NCBI RefSeq assembly: GCF_023101665.1
Contig: NZ_CP082162.1
Coordinates: 124,001 to 188,000, forward strand
DNA: 64,000 nucleotides
Source: Bradyrhizobium sp. 195
Lineage (GTDB): Bacteria > Pseudomonadota > Alphaproteobacteria > Rhizobiales > Xanthobacteraceae
Direction: 5' to 3'
Every line of letters begins with the position of its first letter. The first letter of the stretch is position 1. The notes beneath the pieces were generated by a model. That model saw nothing but the letters and a program-made list of their open reading frames with translations. It ran no database searches and was not told the origin of the DNA. Shown here piece after piece: positions 35,272 through 43,562 of this stretch. The position numbers and the translations under genes were made by a program.

Positions 35272-36255
35272 ATGGCTGTATTCACAGAACTCTCAATGGA
35301 TCAAGTCGCAGCGCTCTTTCGAGCGCTGGGTCTCGGAGCGCCTCGTTCCGTTCGCGGGATCACAACCGGAATTGAGAACACGAACTACTTCGTCGATACG
35401 GATCGGGAAGAGTACGTGCTTACCATTTTTGAGCGTCTCACATTCGAGCAACTGCCGTTTTACCTCCACTTCATGAAGCATCTCGCGGCACGGGGAATGC
35501 CCGTCCCCGATCCGGTCGCTGACCTAGATGGCGCAATCCTTCACTCACTCAAGAGGCGACCTGCCGCGGTCGTTAACAGGCTTCTCGGTGCAAGTGAGAC
35601 GGAACCTACGGTCGCGCATTGTAGGTACGTCGGAAAATTTCTCGCGCAAATGCATCTGGCTGGGGCCGATTACCCGCGACAACAGATAAATCCGCGCGGC
35701 CTTCAATGGTGGAACGAGGTTGTGCCGGTGGTCGGCCGCTACGCGTCCGCTGGACAGCGCGCGCTGCTGGCGAGTGAATTGGCGTTTCAGAACGAGGTCG
35801 CTTTATCCTCGGCCTACAGGCAACTGCCCAAGGGGCCGGTGCACGCCGATCTCTTTCGCGACAACGCCTTGTTTGAGCGGGGGCAGCTGTCCGGCGTTCT
35901 TGATTTCTATTTCGCCGGATGCGACGCGCTCCTGTTCGACATTGCAGTGTGCCTCAACGATTGGTGCATCGATAGTCCCGCGGGCCGTTACGACGACGAG
36001 CGAGTCATCGCCTTCCTGGGCGCATATGAGAGCGTCCGGATTCTGACTCCCTCGGAACGCTTGCTGCTTCCCGCGATGCAGCGCGCTGCGGCATTTCGGT
36101 TTTTGCTGTCGCGCCTGTGGGACGTATATCTGCCCCGCAAAGCTACGCTCCTGAAGCCACATGATCCGGGTCATTTCGAGCGCATGTTGCGCATGCTGCG
36201 TGGAGAGATCCCCATGATGATCGCCGAAATGGCGCCTAGCGAGAATTGGGGGTAA
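35272..36255 (+). CDS. thrB: Homoserine kinase, APH-type ThrB
   Basis: This 327-residue ATP-dependent kinase phosphorylates L-homoserine. It belongs to the choline-kinase-like ThrB of alphaproteobacteria: MAVFTELSMDQVAALFRALG, GITTGIENTNYFVDT, catalytic loop GPVHADLFRDNALFERG and the metal-binding Asp in VLDFYFAGCDALLFD. ThrB of E. coli, a different fold, is also known to act on 4-hydroxythreonine; whether this one does is unknown. It lies 33 bases past thrC and two bases before kbl. Confidence 0.9.
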   Translation: MAVFTELSMDQVAALFRALGLGAPRSVRGITTGIENTNYFVDTDREEYVLTIFERLTFEQLPFYLHFMKHLAARGMPVPDPVADLDGAILHSLKRRPAAVVNRLLGASETEPTVAHCRYVGKFLAQMHLAGADYPRQQINPRGLQWWNEVVPVVGRYASAGQRALLASELAFQNEVALSSAYRQLPKGPVHADLFRDNALFERGQLSGVLDFYFAGCDALLFDIAVCLNDWCIDSPAGRYDDERVIAFLGAYESVRILTPSERLLLPAMQRAAAFRFLLSRLWDVYLPRKATLLKPHDPGHFERMLRMLRGEIPMMIAEMAPSENWG

Positions 36256-36257
36256 TT

Positions 36258-37460
36258 ATGACGCCGACTCTCGAAGTCCGAGTTCGTGAGCTTCTCTCTC
36301 AGCTCGTGGCCGATGGGCTGTACAAGCGCGAGCGCAGGATCAGCAGCGCGCAAGCCGGACGGATCCGCGTGGTTTCCCAGGCTTCCGAGCGCGAACTCGT
36401 CAATCTCTGCGCCAACAACTACCTTGGCCTGGCCGATCATCCCGAAGTCATCGCAGCCGCCAAGCGAGGCTTGGACGAGTTCGGGTTTGGCATGGCGTCG
36501 GTACGCTTCATCTGCGGGACGCAAACCCTCCATCGTGAGCTCGAGTGCACCATCGCACGGTACTTATGTAAGGATGACGCCATCCTGTTCGCGGCCTGCT
36601 TCGACGCCAATGGTGGCGTTTTCGAGCCGCTCCTGGAGGCCGAAGACGCCATCATTTCTGATTCGCTCAATCACGCTTCCATCATCGACGGCGTGCGTCT
36701 TTGCAAGGCGAATCGCTACCGGTTCGCCAACGGAGACATGAACGAGCTCGAGGGTCGGCTGAAGGAAGCGGACAAGAACGGTGGGCGCTTCAAATTGATT
36801 GCCACGGACGGCGTGTTCTCTATGGACGGATACGTGGCCAAGCTTCCCGCGATTTGCAACTTGGCCGAGAAATACGGCGCCGTCGTCATGGTCGATGACT
36901 GCCATGCCACGGGCCATCTTGGCGAATCCGGTCGCGGCACGCCTACGCTGACAGGCACAAGACATCAGGTCGACATCGTAACGGGTACGCTAGGCAAGAG
37001 CCTGGGCGGCGCCACGGGCGGCTTCGTCGCGGCGTCGCAACCCATTATTGATTTGCTTAGACAGCGAGCGCGTCCTTATCTGTTCTCCAACAGCCTCGCT
37101 CCGGCAGTGGCAGCCGGATCGATCGAGGCCATCCGGATCGCGGAAAGAGCTGACGACCGACGGCAGCGCCTGACTGCCCACGCTCGGCGCTTTCGGTCGG
37201 GGTTGGAACAGGCGGGATTTGAGCTGCTGGCAGGCGAGACGCCAATCATTCCAGTCATGATGCATGACTCGCGGCTGGCTCAGGACATGGCAGCCGCGCT
37301 GGATGAGCGCGGCATCTATGTCTCCGCCTTCTTCTATCCCGTCGTTCCCCAAGGAAAGGCGCGGATCAGGACACAGATGTCCGCTGCCCTGTCCGATAGA
37401 GACGTTGATTTGGCCGTCGAGGCCTTCACGGACGCCGGCAAAGTGCTCGGCGTGATTTGA
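36258..37460 (+). CDS. kbl: 2-amino-3-ketobutyrate CoA ligase (glycine C-acetyltransferase)
   Basis: This 400-residue PLP enzyme splits 2-amino-3-oxobutyrate with CoA into glycine and acetyl-CoA. It shows [65 protein letters not shown] and the PLP Lys in [16 protein letters not shown] (about residue 246). With Tdh just downstream it forms the standard threonine breakdown pair. The start at ATG 36258 lies two bases past the thrB stop. Confidence 0.92.
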   Translation: MTPTLEVRVRELLSQLVADGLYKRERRISSAQAGRIRVVSQASERELVNLCANNYLGLADHPEVIAAAKRGLDEFGFGMASVRFICGTQTLHRELECTIARYLCKDDAILFAACFDANGGVFEPLLEAEDAIISDSLNHASIIDGVRLCKANRYRFANGDMNELEGRLKEADKNGGRFKLIATDGVFSMDGYVAKLPAICNLAEKYGAVVMVDDCHATGHLGESGRGTPTLTGTRHQVDIVTGTLGKSLGGATGGFVAASQPIIDLLRQRARPYLFSNSLAPAVAAGSIEAIRIAERADDRRQRLTAHARRFRSGLEQAGFELLAGETPIIPVMMHDSRLAQDMAAALDERGIYVSAFFYPVVPQGKARIRTQMSAALSDRDVDLAVEAFTDAGKVLGVI

Positions 37461-37479
37461 TGGCGAGAAAGGTGCTCTC

Positions 37480-38507
37480 ATGAAAGCTCTTGTCAAAGCG
37501 GCAGCAGAACCGGGGCTCTGGCTCGGCGAAAGGGTGATCCCGCAGATCGGGCCGGATGACGTTCTCATCAAGATCAACAAGACCGGGATCTGCGGCACGG
37601 ATATCCACATCTACGCTTGGGATGAGTGGGCGCAGCGGACCGTCCCTGTTCCGATGGTCGTCGGTCACGAGTATGCCGGCGAGATCGCCGAGGTAGGCGC
37701 AACGTCACGAAGTTCGCAATCGGTCAGCGCGTTTCCGGCGAGGGCCATGTTGTTGGTATGAGCAGCCGCGCTGCGCGCGGAGGACGGTTTCACTTGGATC
37801 CTCAAACCAAGGGGATCGGTGTCAACATCCCCGGGGCCTTTGCGGAATACCTGCGTCTGCCTGCCTTCAATGTCGTGCCGCTCCCTGATGCAATCGATGA
37901 TGAGATCGGGGCTATCCTCGATCCGCTCGGCAATGCCGTCCACACCGCGCTGTCGCTCGACCTCGTCGGGGAGGATGTCCTCATCACAGGAGCAGGTCCT
38001 ATTGGCATTATGAGCGCCGCGGTCGCCCGACACGTGGGCGCACGGCACGTCGTGATAACCGACGTCAATCCGCACCGTCTGGCCCTGGCATCTGCTGTGG
38101 CGGACGTTGTTCCTCTCGACGTGGCCAAGGATGATCTTAGGTCCGTGATCCGGCGCCTCGGTATGAAGGAGGGTTTCGACGTCGGGCTCGAGATGAGTGG
38201 TGCTCCCGCCGCATTCGACCAGATCGTCGACAATCTCGTCATGGGCGGCAAGATCGCTACGCTCGGCATTCCCGCTCGGCCGGCGACGGTCGACTGGACC
38301 AAGGTTGTCTTCAAGATGCTCACTGTGAAGGGAATCTACGGCCGGGAGATGTTCGAGACATGGCACAAGATGCTCGCAATGCTCGAAAGCGGTCTCGACA
38401 TCCGAAAGATCATCACCCACCGTTTGCCTGTCGCAGAGTTCGAGACCGGCTTCGAGATCATGCGCAGTGGCAATTGCGGCAAGATCGTACTGGACTGGAA
38501 GGCTTGA
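37480..38507 (+). pseudogene. tdh: L-threonine 3-dehydrogenase, one-base frameshift
   Basis: The gene encodes a zinc medium-chain dehydrogenase that oxidises L-threonine to 2-amino-3-oxobutyrate. The first frame gives [34 protein letters not shown] and [14 protein letters not shown]. One missing C at about 37697 (GGCGC for GGCCGC) moves the rest to another frame: [19 protein letters not shown] through [20 protein letters not shown] to the end. Restored, it has 342 residues, the family length. Catalytic zinc ligands Cys (ICGTD) and His-Glu are present. The structural-zinc lobe has lost all four cysteines (see findings). Error or inactivation cannot be told apart. Confidence 0.85.
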
Positions 38508-38739
38508 TGGCGTCAGCTCTGATGGCCGCTTTCGAATGCCGTCTTGGCGCGCCAGCCGCTGACGGCAGATTGGCGGCGCCGAGCCATGAACAATGAAATT
38601 CTATGCCGAACTTTGCTCCAGTCCAATTGTGTAATGCTGTCACGTGCAACGTACAGTGCGGACGAAGCGAGGATCAGGTGGCCCCCGCCGTCAATCAGGT
38701 ACTGGCGATAAGTACCGCTAGCAAGAGAAACGTCGACCA
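38508..38739. other. 232-base gap within the operon
   Basis: No gene seen. It is the largest gap in the co-directional run and could hold a second promoter for the genes from GNAT onward. Confidence 0.4.
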
Positions 38740-39615
38740 ATGATGAAGCCCGCATCTTACCAGGCCGGAGATTGCGACGATCGAGCCGCGGTGCTGGTTC
38801 CATTCGCCAGATCGCACCTGGAGGGCGCCCTGAAGCTCTCGCAGGAGATGTCCTGGCCGTATCGGCTCGAGGATTGGGATGTCGCGCTGCAGTTGGGCAA
38901 AGGCTTTGTTCTGGAACGCGGGGGGACGGTGATCGGGACCGCGGCGTGGTGGCCGTACGGCGAGACTCACGCTTCCGCAGGCCTGATCATTGTCGCAAAG
39001 ACCGCGCAGGGCCGTGGCTATGGGGCCCGGCTCATGGATGCGTTGCTGACGTCCGCGCGTCCACGAAGCATTGCGCTGAATTCAACCGCGGAAGGCCAGG
39101 CGCTTTACCAGCGGCGCGGTTTCGTCCCCATCGGGGTCATCCACCAGCATCAAGGAATTCCCAGAGGACGTCATGAGCCGCCGCCGCTCAAGCTCGTCAG
39201 GCCAATGGCTGCCTCGGATTTCGAGGTGGTCATGCGACTCGATCGCGACGCAACGGGCTTGGAGAGACGACAGATGCTCGAAAAGCTGCTCCACAGCGGT
39301 AATGGCTATGTCCTGCAGCGCGACGGCATTGCAGGCGGCTACGCCATCTCCCGGCTTTTCGGCCGCGGGCATGTTATCGGTCCTGTCGTCGCCGAAACCT
39401 CGACCGATGCACAGGCGCTGATCGAGGCTGCGCTCGCGCGGCTCGGCAGTGTTTTTGTCCGCATCGACACCTCTGCCACATCGCAGCTCGGGGATTGGCT
39501 CGAAAGGATCGGCCTGGAGCAGGTCGGTGACGCCACCACCATGATCTTGGGCACGCCGGCGTCGTCGAGCGGGCCGGCGCACGTGTTTGCGATTCCCAAT
39601 CAGTCGTTCGGCTAG
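38740..39615 (+). CDS. Tandem-GNAT acetyltransferase (copy B)
   Basis: This 291-residue paralogue of 17806-18684 has a first GNAT domain with SAGLIIVAKTAQGRGYGARL (acetyl-CoA loop Q-G-R-G-Y-G, intact here) and IALNSTAEGQALYQRRGFVP. The second domain has LFGRGHVIGPVVAET and SVFVRIDTSATSQLGDWLE. The first loop is better kept than in copy A, so this copy is more surely active. It is 11 bases before the D-threonine-aldolase-like gene. The acceptor amine is unknown. ATGATG leaves the start open by one codon. Confidence 0.8.
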   Translation: MMKPASYQAGDCDDRAAVLVPFARSHLEGALKLSQEMSWPYRLEDWDVALQLGKGFVLERGGTVIGTAAWWPYGETHASAGLIIVAKTAQGRGYGARLMDALLTSARPRSIALNSTAEGQALYQRRGFVPIGVIHQHQGIPRGRHEPPPLKLVRPMAASDFEVVMRLDRDATGLERRQMLEKLLHSGNGYVLQRDGIAGGYAISRLFGRGHVIGPVVAETSTDAQALIEAALARLGSVFVRIDTSATSQLGDWLERIGLEQVGDATTMILGTPASSSGPAHVFAIPNQSFG

Positions 39616-39626
39616 GAGACATCGAC

Positions 39627-40811
39627 GTGCTACGCGAGGAGATGAGCGGAACGGATCACCAGAGCTCCGAGACGGCTGCAACGCTCGGCACGCTGGCAAC
39701 GCCGGCTCTGCTGCTCGACGAGCATCGACTCGATCGCAATCTCGCCCGCCTGTCCTCGCGCATGGCGGCGCGGGGCGTCGTGCTGCGTCCCCACATGAAA
39801 ACCGGCAAATCCATCGACGTGGCCCGACGGGCCTATCCGTCCGGACCGGGGCCGATCACTGTCTCTACCCTGGCGGAAGCCGAGTATTTCGCGCGGCACG
39901 GTTTTGGCGACATGACTTATGCGGTGGGTCTGGCGCCCCACACAGCTGAAAGAGCAATGCGTCTGCGCAAAGCAGGCGTTGACCTCAAGGTACTGCTCGA
40001 TTCGCCAGAGCAGGCAAGAATGCTCGGCGCCGCCGGTCGTGCCGCTGGTGTGACACCGACCGCGTTCATCGAGATCGACTGCGATGGTCACCGCGGCGGG
40101 CTGACCGCGAACGATCCAAAGCTCATTGCAGTCGCGGTCGCGCTGGGCGAGGCCGGCGTCAGGCTTGCCGGCGTTCTCACCCATGCCGGCGAATCCTACA
40201 GCCTGTTCACGCCCGAGGCTCTCGTCGCGGCCGCGGAGAATGAGAGAGCGGTGGCGGTTGCCGCGGCGGAGGCCTTGCGGGTGGCCGGGCACCAATGCCC
40301 CATCGTGAGCGTCGGCTCGACCCCGACCGCGCATTTCGCCGAAGACCTGACCGGCGTCACGGAAATGCGGGCTGGCGTCTACATGTTCTTCGATCTGGTG
40401 ATGCACGGCGTCGGTGTCTGCACGACCGACGACATCGCGATCTCGGTTCTTGCCACAGTGATCGGCACCAAGCCGGAGAAGGGGTGGATCCTGGTCGATG
40501 CGGGGTGGATGGCGCTCTCGCGCGACCGCGGCACCGCGGCGCAGCGGGTTGATCAGGGCTATGGTCTCGTCTGCGATCTCTCCGGCAAAGTCTATCCCGA
40601 CCTGATCGTCGCCCAGGCAAGCCAGGAGCACGGCATCCTCGCGATGAGATCGGCATCGACACAAGCTTTGCCGCATCTCCCGATCGGCGCGAGAGTCAGG
40701 ATCCTGCCCAATCATGCTTGCGCGGCGGCGTCGCAGCACGACTCGTACAACGTCGTCTCCGCCGGCAGCGACGCGATTCACGCCCGATGGCCCCGGATGC
40801 GCGGCTGGTAG
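39627..40811 (+). CDS. D-threonine aldolase/D-serine dehydratase-like PLP enzyme
   Basis: This 394-residue protein belongs to the alanine-racemase-fold DSD1/D-threonine aldolase family. The PLP Lys lies in VVLRPHMKTGKSIDVARRA (about residue 58); the metal-binding His-x-Cys is LPNHACAAASQHD near the end. Members cleave D-3-hydroxy amino acids to glycine and an aldehyde, or dehydrate D-serine. The GTG start at 39627 is preferred because GGAG lies eight bases before it; an ATG at 39642 is possible. The aldehyde dehydrogenase next door could remove the aldehyde. Confidence 0.8.
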   Translation: MLREEMSGTDHQSSETAATLGTLATPALLLDEHRLDRNLARLSSRMAARGVVLRPHMKTGKSIDVARRAYPSGPGPITVSTLAEAEYFARHGFGDMTYAVGLAPHTAERAMRLRKAGVDLKVLLDSPEQARMLGAAGRAAGVTPTAFIEIDCDGHRGGLTANDPKLIAVAVALGEAGVRLAGVLTHAGESYSLFTPEALVAAAENERAVAVAAAEALRVAGHQCPIVSVGSTPTAHFAEDLTGVTEMRAGVYMFFDLVMHGVGVCTTDDIAISVLATVIGTKPEKGWILVDAGWMALSRDRGTAAQRVDQGYGLVCDLSGKVYPDLIVAQASQEHGILAMRSASTQALPHLPIGARVRILPNHACAAASQHDSYNVVSAGSDAIHARWPRMRGW

Positions 40812-40894
40812 GGCTGGCCCGGCCATTCCCCGGCACCTCGGCCCCGTGGTTTCTGCCGCTGATCGGCCTCTTACCGGATCAAGGATGGGTTCCA

Positions 40895-42358
40895 ATGACC
40901 TCGCCCCTTCGACACCTGACGGAAGCAGGCTTCATCGGAAAATTCTACATCGACGGTGAATGGCGGAAGCCGATCGGATCAGTCAGGGCAGCAGCAACCG
41001 TCGTCAATCCGGCGACGGAGCAGCCGATCGCTGACGTCGCGCTCGGCGATGACGATGACGTGGACTGCGCCATCGTAGCCGCGAGACGAGCCTTCGCCAG
41101 CTGGTCCATGACCCCGCCTGCCGAGAGAGCGGCGCTGCTCGATCGGGTCCATGGCTTGCTGCTCGAGCGGCTTGAGCTGTTCGCGCAAGCCCTCACCTGC
41201 GAGATGGGAGCCGCCATCACCTACGCGCGTCGAGCCCAGGTGCCGCTGGCCGCCGAACATATCCGCGTCGCGCGCGACAATCTCGCAACCTATCCGTTCA
41301 TCACCCCGCGCGGCAGCACCGCGATCTTGCGGGAGGCGATCGGCGTGTGCGGTCTCATCACGCCATGGAACTGGCCACTTTATCAGATCACCGCAAAGGT
41401 GGGCCCGGCGATCGCAGCCGGCTGCACGGTGGTGTTGAAGCCGAGCGAATTGTCGCCGCTGAGCGCCTTGCTGTTCGCCGAGGTGATGGACGATGCCGAT
41501 TGTCCGCCCGGCGTCTTCAACCTCGTCAATGGAACAGGTCCGATCGTGGGCGCTCGTCTAGCGTCGCATCCGCAGGTGGACATGATCTCGATCACCGGCT
41601 CGACGCGGGCTGGCGTTCTCGTCGCGCAAGCGGCAGCGCGCACCGTCAAGCGCGTTGCCCAGGAGCTCGGCGGCAAGTCGCCGAACGTCATCTTGCCGGA
41701 CGCCGATCTCAACCGGGCTGTTTCGCTTGGCGTCGGCGCAGCCTTCCGCAATCTCGGCCAATCCTGCAGCGCTCCGACGCGCATGCTTGTGTCCCGCTCA
41801 CAGCTGGAGAAGGTCGAGATCCTGGCGGCGGCGGCCGCTTCTGAACTGGTGGTGGGCGATCCGCTTGCGGAAAGCACGACCCATGGCCCGATCGCCAACC
41901 GGCCGCAGTTCGAGCGAGTGCAGACCATGATCGGTGTCGGCCTGGAAGAAGGCGCCAAGCTCGTCATCGGCGGGCCCGGGCGGCCCGGCGACCTGCAGAT
42001 TGGCTTCTATGCGCGGCCGACCATCTTCTCGAACGTCCGTCCCGACATGAGGATCGCGCAGGAGGAGATATTCGGCCCGGTGCTGTCGATCATTCCCTAC
42101 GACACCGTGGACGAGGCGATCGCGATCGCCAACGACACCGTCTACGGTCTCGGCGCACACGTGCAGGGCACTGATATGGAAAGGGTGCGAGCCGTCGCCA
42201 GGCAGATCCAGTCGGGGCAAGTGCATCTCAACCATCCCGACTGGGACCCCAACGCACCTTTCGGCGGCTACAAGCGCTCCGGCAACGGTCGCGAATACGG
42301 CATCGAGGGCATGGAGGAATATCTTGAGACCAAGTCCGTTCTCGGATTTTATCGATGA
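40895..42358 (+). CDS. Aldehyde dehydrogenase
   Basis: This 487-residue NAD(P)+ enzyme has YIDGEWRKPIG, PWNWPLYQITAKVGPAIAAG, ITGSTRAGVLVAQA, the Glu in QELGGKSPNVILPDADLN and the Cys in NLGQSCSAPTRMLV (about residue 290). It ends with FGGYKRSGNGREYGIEGMEE. It is about as far from the GabD-like enzyme at 20526 as two subfamilies normally are. It may oxidise acetaldehyde or glycolaldehyde from the aldolase upstream. Start at ATG 40895. The stop overlaps the next gene's ATG (ATGA). Confidence 0.85.
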   Translation: MTSPLRHLTEAGFIGKFYIDGEWRKPIGSVRAAATVVNPATEQPIADVALGDDDDVDCAIVAARRAFASWSMTPPAERAALLDRVHGLLLERLELFAQALTCEMGAAITYARRAQVPLAAEHIRVARDNLATYPFITPRGSTAILREAIGVCGLITPWNWPLYQITAKVGPAIAAGCTVVLKPSELSPLSALLFAEVMDDADCPPGVFNLVNGTGPIVGARLASHPQVDMISITGSTRAGVLVAQAAARTVKRVAQELGGKSPNVILPDADLNRAVSLGVGAAFRNLGQSCSAPTRMLVSRSQLEKVEILAAAAASELVVGDPLAESTTHGPIANRPQFERVQTMIGVGLEEGAKLVIGGPGRPGDLQIGFYARPTIFSNVRPDMRIAQEEIFGPVLSIIPYDTVDEAIAIANDTVYGLGAHVQGTDMERVRAVARQIQSGQVHLNHPDWDPNAPFGGYKRSGNGREYGIEGMEEYLETKSVLGFYR

Positions 42359-43482
42359 ATGCTGGCAGTCACCAGAAGCCGCTTTCAAGCCCAGGCATAG
42401 AAACACCCGTGATTGCAACAGTCGACCAGCTTTCTTGCGCGTCAGCTTCAACCGAAACCTATTTTCGCGCAGCCGCCGCAGTCTTGGCCATGCGGTCCGA
42501 CTCCTCCGGACCGGACATATCCGCGGCGCTGCTGAAGCTTCACTACGGAGTGACCGGCTCGATCGCGACGTTGTCCTCTGAGATCGAGCGCACCGTTGAG
42601 GTCAACATCCCGGGCGGCCGCCGGTGCATCCTGAAGACGTCGACCAGACCGGAGGCTGTCGACAGCTTCCGCTTCCAGGCCTCGGCCTTGGCAGGCTTGG
42701 AGGAGGCTGTGGGCTTCGCTGCACCCGCAGTGCTGCGCACGAGCAGCGGGGAATTGATGTTTGAGGAAGAAGGCGTATGCGGGTTCCTGCAAACCCGGCT
42801 CGAGGGCATTCCGCTACACAAGGTCATTCGCACTCCCGACCTGCTATTTCGGACTGGACGCGCCCTCGCGCTGCTTGACTTAGCGCTTGCGCAAGTCAGG
42901 GTGCCTGCAGCCCATCGGCCGGTTCTTTGGCATGTCGGGTGCTGGTCGCGCCTGATGGAACTAGCGCCGTATCTGCCAAGCGGGAGCGTCGCCGATTGCG
43001 TTCGCGCCGCCATGGCCGAGTATCTGGAGTTTGTTGAGCCACAAATCTCGAACGTCGTCTGGCAGGTCACCCATAACGATCCCAGTCCGTTCAATATGAT
43101 TGTGACTGGCCGGGGTCTGGGCTTCATCGATTTTGGCGACGGCTGCTGGAGCCCCAGGATTCAGGATCTGGCGATCGCAGCAAGCCACTTCGTATCAGAT
43201 CCGTCCCTTCCTCTCGGCGGCGCCGAACATCTCATTGGCGGCTACGCCTCTGTCATCGCGCTTTCGCCGCTCGAAGCAAGTCTCCTCGTCGCACTGATGC
43301 GGGCGCGACAAAGCGCATTGATCTTGGTCAATTACTGGCGCGCCCACCTTTTTCCAGCCGACGCCCAGTACATCAAGAAGAACGTCGCGCGTGCCGAGCA
43401 CGGTCTTTCGATCCTGGCGCCTCTCGATGTCGCAATGGGGGAGGCGGCAGTCCTGACGGCAGTATCGTCGTCCTCACCGTGA
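42355..43482 (+). CDS. APH-type small-molecule kinase
   Basis: This 375-residue kinase of the aminoglycoside/choline/hydroxylysine kinase fold has the catalytic loop VTHNDPSPFNMIVTG and metal-binding FIDFGDGCWSPRIQDLAIA. It is translationally coupled to the aldehyde dehydrogenase and followed by a phospho-lyase-type PLP enzyme. This kinase plus phospho-lyase pairing is known for hydroxylysine and phosphoethanolamine breakdown in animals, where the kinase is hydroxylysine kinase. By analogy it should phosphorylate an amino alcohol or hydroxy amino acid. It is not ThrB; that is at 35272. Confidence 0.75.
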   Translation: MNAGSHQKPLSSPGIETPVIATVDQLSCASASTETYFRAAAAVLAMRSDSSGPDISAALLKLHYGVTGSIATLSSEIERTVEVNIPGGRRCILKTSTRPEAVDSFRFQASALAGLEEAVGFAAPAVLRTSSGELMFEEEGVCGFLQTRLEGIPLHKVIRTPDLLFRTGRALALLDLALAQVRVPAAHRPVLWHVGCWSRLMELAPYLPSGSVADCVRAAMAEYLEFVEPQISNVVWQVTHNDPSPFNMIVTGRGLGFIDFGDGCWSPRIQDLAIAASHFVSDPSLPLGGAEHLIGGYASVIALSPLEASLLVALMRARQSALILVNYWRAHLFPADAQYIKKNVARAEHGLSILAPLDVAMGEAAVLTAVSSSSP

Positions 43483-43562
43483 CGCCGCTGAGGTTCGCCC
43501 AGTCGACAGGGTCGTAAACTTTGCGAAGTGACCAGGATATTCTCTCAAACAGGCAGCAGCTC

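Noticed and set aside
33723..38566. Repeat TGGCGCGCCAGCCG(T/C)TGACGGC at 33723 and 38545
   Set aside because: About 22 bases alike with AscI-like palindrome GGCGCGCC inside; too short in GC-rich DNA to claim a duplication of the FAD oxidoreductase end.
39630..40895. 421-codon minus-strand frame
   Set aside because: Shadow of the D-threonine-aldolase-like gene, which has PLP and metal motifs in the plus frame.
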